Of a stretch of DNA of 64,000 nucleotides, positions 46,941 through 55,857 are shown in pieces. Under the pieces are notes generated by a model. The model was not told the origin of the DNA. It made no database searches and was given only the letters and a program-made list of their open reading frames with translations. The stretch is from positions 40,894 through 104,893 of the forward strand of contig NZ_WHNQ01000027.1 of NCBI RefSeq assembly GCF_009362785.1, read 5' to 3'. Numbering within the stretch: the first letter of the stretch is position 1; each line of letters starts with the position of its first letter. This stretch comes from Paraburkholderia atlantica. GTDB lineage: Bacteria > Pseudomonadota > Gammaproteobacteria > Burkholderiales > Burkholderiaceae. A program made the position numbers and the translations under genes.

Positions 46941-46967
46941 GCGCGGCGGCGAGATCCGCTGCCGCGC
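46941..46967. terminator. GC hairpin between fdsD and the flavin monooxygenase gene
   Basis: GCGCGGCGGCG and CGCTGCCGCGC pair around AGATC between two convergent genes. No long T-run follows, so it may be a weak or Rho-assisted terminator. Confidence 0.4.
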
Positions 46968-46993
46968 GCGTGTCACGCAACAGGCGACCCTGA

Positions 46994-48688
46994 TCACAAC
47001 GTCGCCTGCTCCGCTATCTCTCCCCCCACCGCAAACCACGCCTCACAGTGCCGTACGAGACCGTGCAGGTCCGAGCCGGTGCGTCCGCGCGCGCTGATAT
47101 AGCCATCGGGCCGCACCAGATAAAACGACGGCCGCGTGCGCCCATACGATTCGGACAGCGCCGGGCCGCCATCGCCGCTCGTATCGGTGACGCGCCAGAT
47201 CCGTACCGCGTTCGGCAGCAGCCGCTCGACCTCGGCGGCGAGCTTTTCCACCTCCGGGTCCGGCGGCGCCGCGTGTTTTGCGGCCGGATCGAGCGGCGTG
47301 CCGTCGACGGGCAGCGGCGGCACCAGTAGAAACAGCGAGAAGAACGCCGGATCGTGCAGATCGAAAATGCAGCCGACGCCCGGCGCGCGCCCGAGCGGAC
47401 CATCGACGACATGCACCAGCGCATCGGGCGCGCGCTCGCCCGCGCGCGGTCCGCCGTCGAGCACGCGTTCGAGCGTCAGCGGACTGCGCCGGTACTGGAT
47501 CGCCAGCTCGCTGATGGTCGCGCGCGCGGCATCGCGCAGCGGTCCGAGCGCGGCCAGCACCGGCATCACGCGCTCGCGCAGCAGCTTCAGCGGGCCGTGA
47601 TCGGCCTCGGCCATCTGCGTGATGAAGCCGGTCTGCCGCAGCACCTCGCGCTCGATCGGATGCCGTTCGGTGTGATACGTGTCGAGCAGGCGATCCGGCG
47701 CCGCGCCGCCGATCACACGCGCGAGCTTCCAGCCGAGGTTGAGCGCTTCCTGGATGCCGGTGTTCATGCCCTGCGCGCCCGCGGGGCTGTGCACGTGCGC
47801 GGCATCGCCGGCGAGGAAGATGCGGCCCACGCGCAGCCGATCGACCATTCGGCTATTCACGTGGAAATACGCCGACCACGCGAGATCCGACACGTCGACG
47901 CGCTCGCGCACGCGCCGCGCGATCAGCGCCTTGCATTGTTCGAGCGACGGCACTGCGGTGGTGGCCGGCGGCGCGGCGCTGCCGGACGGTTCGACCGCAT
48001 GATCGGCGATCAGTCGATGACGGCCGTGGCCCATCGGAAACAGCGCGACGAGACCGTCGCCCGACGCGAAGATCTGGAACTCGTCGTCGGGCCAGTCGGT
48101 TTCCGCGTGCAGGTCGGCGAGCAGGAAGGTCTGCTCGAAGGTCTTGCCCTCGAAGTTCAGGCCGAGGCGATGGCGAATCGAGCTATGCGCGCCGTCGGCG
48201 GCGATCAGATATGACGGGCGCATCGCTTCCGTGCGGCCGTCCGCGCGGCGCAAGGTCGCCTGAACGCTCGCGGAGCCTTGCATGAACGCCATCAGTTCGA
48301 CGCCGCGCTCCACCTTCACGCCAAGCGTCGCCAGATGCTCGGTCAGAAGCCGCTCGGTCACAGACTGGTCGAGAAACAGCAGATAGGGATAGCGCGTGTG
48401 CAGCGGGTCGAAATCGAGCTGCGCGAGCCGCATGCCGTTCGAAAACAGATTCGCGACGCGCGCGCGATGGCCGAGTTCGAGAAACGGCTCGATCAGCCGA
48501 TGCTGCTCGAGCAGTTCGAGCGTGCGTGCCTGAATGCCGATTGCGCGCGAATAAGGGTTCGGCTGCGGCGCCTTGTCGATCAGACGCACGGGGATGTGGG
48601 CACGCGCGAGACTCATCGCTGCGGCAAGTCCGGTGGGACCGGCCCCGACGATCAGCACCGGCGACGCGTCGTAGGCGGCAGCGTCCAT
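46994..48688 (-). CDS. FAD-dependent aromatic monooxygenase (PheA/TfdB-type)
   Basis: A 564-residue flavoprotein monooxygenase of the PheA/TfdB (FAD_binding_3) family, which hydroxylates phenolic or similar rings using NAD(P)H. Seen are the FAD motif VLIVGAGPTGLAAAMSLAR (about 11-29), the DG motif YLIAADGAHSSIRHRLG and GRIFLAGDAAHVHSPAGAQGMNTGIQEALNLGWKL. The C-terminal 120 residues form the thioredoxin-like domain of this family (SFYLVRPDGYISAR). ATG 48688 follows a GGAG site; the TTG at 48709 is less likely. The substrate is unknown. Convergent with the fds operon. Confidence 0.87.
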   Translation of the reverse strand: MDAAAYDASPVLIVGAGPTGLAAAMSLARAHIPVRLIDKAPQPNPYSRAIGIQARTLELLEQHRLIEPFLELGHRARVANLFSNGMRLAQLDFDPLHTRYPYLLFLDQSVTERLLTEHLATLGVKVERGVELMAFMQGSASVQATLRRADGRTEAMRPSYLIAADGAHSSIRHRLGLNFEGKTFEQTFLLADLHAETDWPDDEFQIFASGDGLVALFPMGHGRHRLIADHAVEPSGSAAPPATTAVPSLEQCKALIARRVRERVDVSDLAWSAYFHVNSRMVDRLRVGRIFLAGDAAHVHSPAGAQGMNTGIQEALNLGWKLARVIGGAAPDRLLDTYHTERHPIEREVLRQTGFITQMAEADHGPLKLLRERVMPVLAALGPLRDAARATISELAIQYRRSPLTLERVLDGGPRAGERAPDALVHVVDGPLGRAPGVGCIFDLHDPAFFSLFLLVPPLPVDGTPLDPAAKHAAPPDPEVEKLAAEVERLLPNAVRIWRVTDTSGDGGPALSESYGRTRPSFYLVRPDGYISARGRTGSDLHGLVRHCEAWFAVGGEIAEQATL

Positions 48689-48879
48689 GCGGAACTCCGG
48701 AGGCAACACTGCGTTCTAGTGTACGCCGCCGCTCTCGCGCACACCGGTGCGCTGCATCAATCGCGCGGAAGGGACGCCCCGTCGCTCGAAATGCGCCCGC
48801 GAGCCGCGCAAATCCGGGCCCTTTGCGCAAGTATGGGAAAATGCGGCCCAGTCTGATTGATCCGAATACCCTTCCCGTC

Positions 48880-50727
48880 ATGCAACCTGTATTTGACCGC
48901 GCGTTCGCGGCGCATCGTGACGGCCGCCTCGACGACGCCGAACGCGGCTACCGCGCCACGCTCGACCACAATCCCAGCCATGTCGACGCGCTGCATCTGC
49001 TCGGCGTGCTGAGGCACCAGCAGGGCCAGCACGCCGAAGCCGCGGCGCTGGTGCGGCGCGCGGTCGACCTGCGCCCGGAAGACGCGGCGCTGCAGCTGAA
49101 CCTCGGCAATGCGCTGAAGGCGCTGGGTCAGATCGACGCCGCGATCGAGCAGTTCCGCAATGCGCTGACGCTCGCGCCGACGTTCCCTATGGCGCACTAC
49201 AACCTCGGCAACGCGTACGCGTCGCTGGGCCGTCACGAAGACGCCGCCGATGCGTTCGAACGCTCGCTGCGTCTGCAGCCGGAAGACGCGTCGTCGCACA
49301 ACAATCTCGGCAACGCACTGCACGCGCTCGGCCGTCACGCGGAGGCGATCGCGTCGTTCCGGCGCGCGCTCGAACTGCGCCCCGGTCACGCGGGCGCGCT
49401 GAACAACATGGGCATGTCGCTGAACGCGCTCAATCGGCCGGACGAGGCAGTGCCCTGCTTCGAGGCCGCGCTCGCCGTCGAGCCGCGCTTCGTCGCCGCG
49501 CACTTCAACCTCGCGAACACGTTCGATGCGACCGGCCGACATGCGCAGGCAGTCGCGTCATTCGAAGCGGCGCTGCGTCTGCAGCCGAACCTGCCGCCCG
49601 CGATCTATGGCATGGGCAACGCGCTCGCGGCGCTCGGCCGGGCCGAACAGGCCTTGCCGTATCTGGAGCGGGCGGTCGGGCTCGATCCGCAATTCGCGCT
49701 CGCATGGCTCGCGCTCGGCACCGCGCACCAGGCGCTCGGCGCGCACGCGGCCGCAGTGCGCGCGCTCGATCAGGCGCTGCGGCTGCGTCCCGACCTCGCG
49801 TCCGCGCATATGAACCGTGCGCTCGCATGGCTCGCGATGCGCGACTTCGAGCGCGGTCTGCCCGAATACGAATGGCGCTTGCAAACCGTCGCGGAGCCGG
49901 CGATCCAGACGCTGCCGCGCTGGCACGGCGAATCGATCGACACATACACGCTGCTGATCCATGCCGAGCAGGGTTTCGGCGATACGCTGCAGTTCGTGCG
50001 CTTCGTGCCGCTCGCCACGCAACGCGCCGCGCGCGTCGTGCTCGAAGTGCAGCCGCAACTGGTGCCGCTGCTCGCGCCCGTCGCGCAGGCATGGCGCGTC
50101 TCGCTGATCGCGCAGGGCCAGCCGCGTCCCGCCGCCGATCTGCAGATTCCGCTGTTGAGCCTGCCGCTCGCGCTCGGCACGCGCTACGACACGATCGAAG
50201 CGCGCACGCCCTATCTGAGCGTGCCGCCAGCCTATCGCCGCAAATGGCGCGGCTCGCTCGGCGGTCAGGCGAAGCGCAAAATCGGGCTCGCGTGGTCGGG
50301 GCGCATCCAGCGCAACGAGACCCGCACGATGCCGCTCGCCGCGCTGGAGCCGCTGTTCGCGCTCGACGGCATCGACTGGATCGTGTTGCAGCCCGATCTG
50401 TCCGACGACGAACGCGCGGCGCTCGACGCGCATCCGCGCGCGGTCACGATCCATCGCTTCGACCAACGCATCGGCGACTTCGCGGATACCGCGGCGATCG
50501 TCGAGCGGCTCGACGCGGTGGTGTCGATCGACACGTCGATCGCGCACCTCGCCGGCGCGCTGCGCAAGCCGCTGTGGCTGATGCTGCCGTTCGCCGCCGA
50601 CTGGCGCTGGTTCGACGGCGACACGCGCAGCCCGTGGTATCCGGACGCGACGCTGGTGCGTCAGCCGCGGCCGGGCGCGTGGGACGAAGTGGTCGAAGTG
50701 GTCGCCAACGCATTGCGGCACGGTTAG
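48880..50727 (+). CDS. TPR protein with C-terminal GT9-like glycosyltransferase domain
   Basis: A 615-residue protein (starting ATG 48880; ATG 48841 would add 13 residues). About residues 10-345 are a long run of TPR repeats with the repeating pattern ALNNMGMSLNALNRPDEAVPCFEAAL. The last 230 residues resemble family 9 glycosyltransferases: HAEQGFGDTLQFVRFVPL, then KIGLAWSGR and SIDTSIAHLAGALRKPLWLMLPF. Such fusions are common in beta-proteobacteria and may modify glycans or proteins; no substrate is known. A terminator with a perfect 16-base stem follows. Confidence 0.85.
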   Translation: MQPVFDRAFAAHRDGRLDDAERGYRATLDHNPSHVDALHLLGVLRHQQGQHAEAAALVRRAVDLRPEDAALQLNLGNALKALGQIDAAIEQFRNALTLAPTFPMAHYNLGNAYASLGRHEDAADAFERSLRLQPEDASSHNNLGNALHALGRHAEAIASFRRALELRPGHAGALNNMGMSLNALNRPDEAVPCFEAALAVEPRFVAAHFNLANTFDATGRHAQAVASFEAALRLQPNLPPAIYGMGNALAALGRAEQALPYLERAVGLDPQFALAWLALGTAHQALGAHAAAVRALDQALRLRPDLASAHMNRALAWLAMRDFERGLPEYEWRLQTVAEPAIQTLPRWHGESIDTYTLLIHAEQGFGDTLQFVRFVPLATQRAARVVLEVQPQLVPLLAPVAQAWRVSLIAQGQPRPAADLQIPLLSLPLALGTRYDTIEARTPYLSVPPAYRRKWRGSLGGQAKRKIGLAWSGRIQRNETRTMPLAALEPLFALDGIDWIVLQPDLSDDERAALDAHPRAVTIHRFDQRIGDFADTAAIVERLDAVVSIDTSIAHLAGALRKPLWLMLPFAADWRWFDGDTRSPWYPDATLVRQPRPGAWDEVVEVVANALRHG

Positions 50728-50753
50728 CCACGGACCACGCGCCGCCAAAAACG

Positions 50754-50790
50754 AAACAGAAAACCCCGCTTTCGCGGGGTTTTCTGTTTT
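50754..50790. terminator. Perfect bidirectional terminator
   Basis: AAACAGAAAACCCCGC-TTTC-GCGGGGTTTTCTGTTT: a 16-base perfect stem with T-runs on both strands, between the TPR gene and the convergent citrate symporter gene. Confidence 0.95.
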
Positions 50791-50810
50791 CAGAACACGA
50801 AGCGAACCCG

Positions 50811-52112
50811 TCAGGCCGCCCGATACTGATTGCGCGACTCCGGCGTGCGATACAGGAACAGCGTCGCCAGCAGACCGCAGATCGCCGCCACGCCGAGGAC
50901 CAGACCGGGCGCCGCCTTGTTGTTGGTCACGTGGATCAGCAGCGTGGCGATGGCCGGCGTGAAGCCGCCGATCGTCGTCGCGAGACTGTACGCGAGCGAG
51001 AAGCCCGCGGTCCGCACTTCGACCGGCATCACTTCGGTCAGTGCGACGACCATCGCGCCGTTGTAGCAGCCGTACAGGAACGACAGCCACAGCTGCACGG
51101 CCAGCAGACGCGCGAACGACGGCTCGGCGACCAGCCATTGCAGCGCCGGATACGCGGTGAGGATCGTCAGGATCGTGAACGCGAGCAGCACCGGACGGCG
51201 GCCGATGCGATCCGACAACGCGCCGGACACCGGTAGCCAGATCAGGTTCGAGATACCGACGCAGACGGTGACGACCAGCGCGTCGATCGCCGTCAGCTTC
51301 AGCACCTCCTTGCCAAAGGTCGGCGTATAAGCGGTGATCATGTAAAACGACACGGTCGTCATGACGACCATGCCCATGCCGCCCAGCACGACGGGATAGT
51401 TCGCAGCCATCGACTTCAGGATCTCGCCCATGCTCGGACGATGCTTGCGCGCCGCGAACTCCTCGGTTTCCTGCAGCGAGCGGCGAATGATGAACAGAAA
51501 CGGCACGATCAGACAGCCGATCAGGAACGGCACGCGCCAGCCCCATGCGAACATCTGGTCGGCGGGCAGAATCTTGTTGAGCATCACGCCGATCAGCGCG
51601 GCGAATACCACCGCGACCTGCTGGCTGCCCGACTGCCACGAGCAATAGAAGCCCTTGTTGCCCTTCGTCGCGATCTCCGACAGATACACCGACACGCCGC
51701 CGAGCTCGGCGCCGGCCGAGAAACCTTGCAGCAACCGGCCGAGCAGCACGAGCACGGGCGCCACGAGCCCGATGGTCGCGTAGCCCGGTATCGTCGCGAC
51801 CGTCAGCGTGCCGAGCGCCATCAGGCTCAGCGTGAGGATCAGGCCTTTGCGACGGCCGTGATGGTCGATGTAGGCGCCGAGCACGATCGCGCCGAGCGGA
51901 CGCATCAGGAAGCCCGCGCCGAACACCGACAGCGACAGCATCAGCGACGCGAAATCGCTGCCGCTCGGGAAGTAGGTCTTGGCAATTGCGGAAGCGTAGT
52001 AGCCATAGACCATGAAGTCGTACATCTCAAGAAAGTTGCCGCTGACGACGCGGAACACTGTCTTGACCTTGGATTCTTCGGTTCTGGAAGCGGCGTGGGT
52101 CGCGGTAGACAT
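50811..52112 (-). CDS. citA: Citrate/tricarballylate proton symporter (MHS family)
   Basis: A 433-residue major-facilitator transporter with about 12 membrane helices, very similar along its length to Salmonella CitA (434 residues). Shared stretches include SGNFLEMYDF, FGAGFLMRPLGAIVLGAYID, GRRKGLILTLSLMALGTL, GRLLQGFSAGAELGGVSVYLSEIATKGNKGFY and FSLAYSLATTIGG. It takes up citrate with protons at the inner membrane. It stands alone, divergent from the GNAT gene. Confidence 0.92.
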   Translation of the reverse strand: MSTATHAASRTEESKVKTVFRVVSGNFLEMYDFMVYGYYASAIAKTYFPSGSDFASLMLSLSVFGAGFLMRPLGAIVLGAYIDHHGRRKGLILTLSLMALGTLTVATIPGYATIGLVAPVLVLLGRLLQGFSAGAELGGVSVYLSEIATKGNKGFYCSWQSGSQQVAVVFAALIGVMLNKILPADQMFAWGWRVPFLIGCLIVPFLFIIRRSLQETEEFAARKHRPSMGEILKSMAANYPVVLGGMGMVVMTTVSFYMITAYTPTFGKEVLKLTAIDALVVTVCVGISNLIWLPVSGALSDRIGRRPVLLAFTILTILTAYPALQWLVAEPSFARLLAVQLWLSFLYGCYNGAMVVALTEVMPVEVRTAGFSLAYSLATTIGGFTPAIATLLIHVTNNKAAPGLVLGVAAICGLLATLFLYRTPESRNQYRAA

Positions 52113-52433
52113 GACACTCTCGGAGAGGCCCGCCGCCTAGTCGGACGGATGGATGCGGACGGCGACGAGCGGGCAGTTGGAACGATCCGCTGCGTTTGGC
52201 AAGGGATCCCGCAGGCGGACACGTCGGTATAAGCGAAGCGCGCCCGGGGCGCCGCATTCTGCTGCCCGTGGCGTTCATCCGGGATCAGGGTAAACGCTGA
52301 GCTTGATGCGGGGCCGATGCCACGTAATGTTACTGCTGATAAGGTCGCCGCGAAACGCATACAGTTTGCTTACGCACGACACCTGCGGGCGGCGGTAGAC
52401 TGCCCGCGCGAGGCCATTCAGTTGATAACTCCG
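52113..52433. other. 321-base gap between citA-like and GNAT genes
   Basis: No gene found. The minus strand holds the leader of the symporter (GAGAG site 9 bases before its ATG). Near the GNAT side, GCGGGC (52385-52390) and GCCCGC (52402-52407) form a small inverted repeat. No clear promoter pair was recognised. Confidence 0.4.
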
Positions 52434-52958
52434 ATGCAAACCACCCCTGCTCTTTCCCTGCGCCCCGCCACGCTCGAGGACGCCGCGCTGATCGCGTCGA
52501 TCCACAGTGCCAGCTGGCAGGCCACCTATCGCGGTCTGTTGCCCGACGCGTTCCTCGACGGTGAAGTCACGCGCGAGCGCGCCGCCTATTGGGAAGCGCG
52601 TCTCGGCGCGCCGGGCGGCGAGCGCCGCATCGTGCTGATCGCCGAATTGGCCGGCGAGCCGACCGGCTTCGTGTGTGTCGAGCGACAGCCCGAGTCCGCA
52701 TGGGGCGTGCTGCTCGACAACCTGCATGCGCTGCCTGGTTATCAGGGCATCGGCGTCGGCAAAACGCTGATGCACGCAGCCGTTGACTGGGCGCGCGCGC
52801 AAGGCGAAGCACAGCTGTATCTGTACGTGCTCGAGGGCAACACGGCGGCGATCGGCTTTTACGAGCGGCACGGTTGGCAGTTGGTCGGCGCGGAGCCCGA
52901 CCATATGGGCGGCGTGGATATCACCGCGCTGCGCTACGTGTATCGGTTGAAGCCCTGA
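52434..52958 (+). CDS. GNAT-family N-acetyltransferase
   Basis: A 174-residue acetyltransferase of the GNAT fold. Acetyl-CoA is bound by the Q/RxxGxG/A loop ALPGYQGIGVGKTLMHAAV (about 100-118), preceded by RIVLIAELAGEPTGFVCV and followed by LYVLEGNTAAIGFYERHGW. The N-terminus LRPATLEDAALIASIHSASWQATYRG is typical. ATG 52434 fits family length; a longer frame upstream is noncoding. Substrate unknown. Confidence 0.88.
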   Translation: MQTTPALSLRPATLEDAALIASIHSASWQATYRGLLPDAFLDGEVTRERAAYWEARLGAPGGERRIVLIAELAGEPTGFVCVERQPESAWGVLLDNLHALPGYQGIGVGKTLMHAAVDWARAQGEAQLYLYVLEGNTAAIGFYERHGWQLVGAEPDHMGGVDITALRYVYRLKP

Positions 52959-53133
52959 GCATCGAAGTTGAGTGTGCGTGCAGCCGTTGATGTCCCCGTT
53001 TTCGGAGTCATCTGAAGGTTGGACAAGGTAGTTTCGAGGCACGATTTTCTGTCGCCGATGGCTTCATCGGCCCCCTACAGATTTCGTCACTGCCTCACCA
53101 GGTCGTCCTGTTACGAGACGCCGGAAGAAACCG

Positions 53134-54105
53134 ATGACCAGCACGCCGCTCACCTTGATCGAAGGCGCATTCGCCCTTCCCCCTCTCCGTCCGCTCGACC
53201 ATCCGTCCGAACCCTTCGGCCGCGATTGGGCATTGCTGCCCGACGCTCAGCGCTCGCGAGCCGGACCCGATTCGCTATATGCCGCGCTGCTGCGCACCGT
53301 CTGCATCGGGCATCAACAATTGCTGTCGTATGGGCAGCGGGTGTCGATCGACGGCGCGCGGAGCGGCGTGAAGCGTCCGGCAGAGGCGCTCGTCGCGGAC
53401 GCCACGCGGCATGCCGGGGAAGCGGCGAATACCGCGACGGTGACGCGTCCCGCTATGCAACGGAAGGTGCCTCAGGGTCCGATGCGTATCGCGCTCAAGG
53501 CCCGCTCGCCGCGAATCGCGCAGCGGCGCTCAGTTTGGAATCGGCGTACGGTCGCGGCGAGTGCCGTGGTAATCGGCTGCGTCGCGGTGCTGGTGTGGTG
53601 GACCGTCGATCAGCCTCTGGCGCCGTGGCACATGACCTCGGACATGCTGAAATCGGCGCAAGCTTTGATGCCGCGCCGTGATGCGCCGGTGATTGCCGAG
53701 GCCGTCACACCGGCGCCTGTGCTTCCGCCATTACCTGTCGACGTGGCCGCCGCCGCATCCACGCGCATGGCGGCATTGCCTGAGCGCACCACCTCGCGAA
53801 ATGTCCGCACGCCGCGTGATGCGATTCACTCGTCAGTTGCGCATCGTGCGCTTCGCGCGCAAACGCGTCCCCTTCCGGTAAATCGCCGTGCCGCGAACGA
53901 GTCATCGCATGAAGCGCGCAATCGAGCCCGGTTCGACAAAGACGAATACGCTGATGTGACGACCTTCGCCATGATGTCTTTACTCGACGCCGCGCCGCGG
54001 CCGCGCTCCACCGTGTCGAACGATCGGCCAGTCAACAGCACCGAGTGGATGGATCACATATCGCAGCGTCGCGTCACCGAAATCCCGGAACAATTCGCGC
54101 AATGA
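53134..54105 (+). CDS. Unrecognised single-pass membrane protein
   Basis: A 323-residue protein I do not recognise. It has one membrane helix at about 147-164 (VAASAVVIGCVAVLVWWTV) between two basic segments (RRSVWNRRT before it), then an Ala/Pro-rich region and a basic C-terminal part rich in Arg and Asn. No conserved catalytic motif is evident. The preceding gap (52959-53133) has no clear promoter; a GGAAGA site precedes the ATG. Long basic tails around a single helix suggest a small envelope or regulatory membrane protein. It may be narrowly distributed. Confidence 0.55.
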   Translation: MTSTPLTLIEGAFALPPLRPLDHPSEPFGRDWALLPDAQRSRAGPDSLYAALLRTVCIGHQQLLSYGQRVSIDGARSGVKRPAEALVADATRHAGEAANTATVTRPAMQRKVPQGPMRIALKARSPRIAQRRSVWNRRTVAASAVVIGCVAVLVWWTVDQPLAPWHMTSDMLKSAQALMPRRDAPVIAEAVTPAPVLPPLPVDVAAAASTRMAALPERTTSRNVRTPRDAIHSSVAHRALRAQTRPLPVNRRAANESSHEARNRARFDKDEYADVTTFAMMSLLDAAPRPRSTVSNDRPVNSTEWMDHISQRRVTEIPEQFAQ

Positions 54106-54114
54106 GCGCCGCCG

Positions 54115-54258
54115 CTACTTCGACGCAGGCAAATCCGCTTCCGTCTGCTGCTGCAAGCGTGTGACCTGGCTCTGAAGCTGGCGCAATCGCGACCGCGCGT
54201 TGTCGCGTTCCGGGCGCAGCGCGGGCGCCGTCAAATGGATGGGATAGCCCCCGCCGAG
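54115..54258 (-). CDS. Possible small coiled-coil ORF after the amidotransferase
   Basis: A minus-strand open frame reaching its stop at 54115 contains a stretch RSRLRQLQSQVTRLQQQTEAD with a heptad-like coiled-coil pattern. The frame continues upstream into the amidotransferase gene on the same strand, and a TTG near 54258 after GGGCAGG is one possible start (about 47 residues). Codon use is acceptable but the gene may be a remnant or not expressed. Confidence 0.25.
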   Translation of the reverse strand, partial: LGGGYPIHLTAPALRPERDNARSRLRQLQSQVTRLQQQTEADLPASK

Positions 54259-54278
54259 CCAACGCAAACCTGCCCTGC

Positions 54279-55730
54279 TTAAAACCGCGTCTCCCGCGCG
54301 ACCCGCAGGAACGTATCGAGCAACGGCGTGCAATCGAGCAGTTCCGGGCCGCCCGCGCGATGAAACTCCGGATGCCACTGCACGCCCATCACGAACGGCG
54401 CGCGCCGATAGCGCACGGCCTCGATGATGCCGTCCGACGCCGACACCGCCTCGATATTCAGATCACGGCCCAGCGTCTTGACCGCCTGATGGTGGATCGA
54501 GTTGACGATCGCGTCGCGTCGTCCGGGGAACATGTTCAGCAGCGTCGAGCCATCCGGGAAATGCACGCCGTGACGGTGCTGATCGTAGTTCTCGTTGACG
54601 TGGGCGTTCGCGGTAGGCACATCGGTCGCGATGTCCTGATACAGCGTGCCGCCGAACGCAACATTGATCAGCTGGCAGCCGCGGCACACGCCGAGCACCG
54701 GCTTGCCCGATTCGACGAACTCGTGCAGCAGTTCGAGTTCGTACATGTCGCGCACGCGGTCACCGGGCCATTCGTGGCTGCTCGCCGTTTCCGCATAGGT
54801 CTGCGGCGACACGTCGGCGCCGCCTTGCAGCAACAGGCCGTCGAGATGCTTCGCGTAGTCGCGCAGACGGATGTTGCTCGGGTGCAGCATGCCCTGATGA
54901 CCGACGGTCGGGATCATGAACACCAGCACGTCGCGCGACATCACCCAGTGCGCGATCGACTCCTCCAGATACTGCAGCGTCTTGCCGCGCAAGCCCTTCG
55001 CACCAGGTTCCGGGTGGAAGATGCGCGCCGACACGCCGATGCGCAGCGTGCGCTGCGTGATCCGCTGCCCTGCGCGATCGAACAGCTGCCGCGCACGCGC
55101 CGCGACGATGCGGCCGAACACGCTCCACGCCGAATCGCTCTGCTTCAGGTAGCGCGGCGGCGACGGCGGAAGCGCGTTGGGGGGCGGTGGATTGGTTGCG
55201 CTGAAATCGGGTGCCGCGCCGAAACCGGGCGGCGGCGAGCCGGGCGCACGCGCCGCAGGCGCGGCGGCTTCGTCGGTGGCGATCTCGCCGTCGGTGGCGA
55301 GGTCCGCGGCGCTGACACCGCCACGCACTTTGGGCTCGCCGGCGGCCACCGTCGGTTTGACGGCTGGCTCGGGTTTCACGGTGCTCGCGCCGCCGGTGTA
55401 CGTACCGGCGCGCCGCGCTTCGCGCTCGTGCACCGCGGCTTCCTGCCTTGCGGTCGATTCGGCGGCGGCGCTGCGTGCCTCGACCGCGTCGCGCAGCCGC
55501 GCCGCGCGCGGATCTTCGCGAGTGACTGACGAAGCGCTGATCGGATCGTCGGTCGACGACCTGGCGGTCGCCTCCTCGGCGGCCGGGCTCGTGTCTTTGG
55601 CGGCCGACTGGGTGGCATCTTCATGCGACGGAGGAAGCGAGGGGGCCGGTGCGGCCGGCGTGCCGCTCGGCGCGGGCGAGCTCGGCGGTGGACTGCCGGT
55701 CGTGCCGGCGTTTTCGGGTTTGTCGCTCAT
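54279..55730 (-). CDS. PuuD-like gamma-glutamyl hydrolase/class I amidotransferase with long N-terminal tail
   Basis: A 483-residue protein. The C-terminal 250 residues are a class I glutamine amidotransferase of the peptidase C26/PuuD type: catalytic Cys in PVLGVCRGCQLINVAFGGTLYQD and the His-Glu pair in VMGVQWHPEFH; LLLQGGADVSPQTY is also typical. PuuD cleaves gamma-glutamyl-GABA in putrescine breakdown. The first about 195 residues are a Pro/Ala/Ser/Glu-rich, probably disordered tail with no domain seen, absent from E. coli PuuD. It is not next to other putrescine genes here. Confidence 0.87.
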   Translation of the reverse strand: MSDKPENAGTTGSPPPSSPAPSGTPAAPAPSLPPSHEDATQSAAKDTSPAAEEATARSSTDDPISASSVTREDPRAARLRDAVEARSAAAESTARQEAAVHEREARRAGTYTGGASTVKPEPAVKPTVAAGEPKVRGGVSAADLATDGEIATDEAAAPAARAPGSPPPGFGAAPDFSATNPPPPNALPPSPPRYLKQSDSAWSVFGRIVAARARQLFDRAGQRITQRTLRIGVSARIFHPEPGAKGLRGKTLQYLEESIAHWVMSRDVLVFMIPTVGHQGMLHPSNIRLRDYAKHLDGLLLQGGADVSPQTYAETASSHEWPGDRVRDMYELELLHEFVESGKPVLGVCRGCQLINVAFGGTLYQDIATDVPTANAHVNENYDQHRHGVHFPDGSTLLNMFPGRRDAIVNSIHHQAVKTLGRDLNIEAVSASDGIIEAVRYRRAPFVMGVQWHPEFHRAGGPELLDCTPLLDTFLRVARETRF

Positions 55731-55857
55731 GACTGTCGGACGGGCGCCTTCCGCGCGAACGAATGAATATGCCCTGATTATCCGTCAGTGCAGCAGGCCC
55801 GGCAAACCCGCAAACAATTACTCACATTGTTGCGAAGCTTTACACAAACCCTTTGAA

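Noticed and set aside
49558..51645. 695-codon minus-strand open frame across the TPR and citA-like genes
   Set aside because: It crosses a perfect bidirectional terminator and overlaps two clear genes; antisense shadow.
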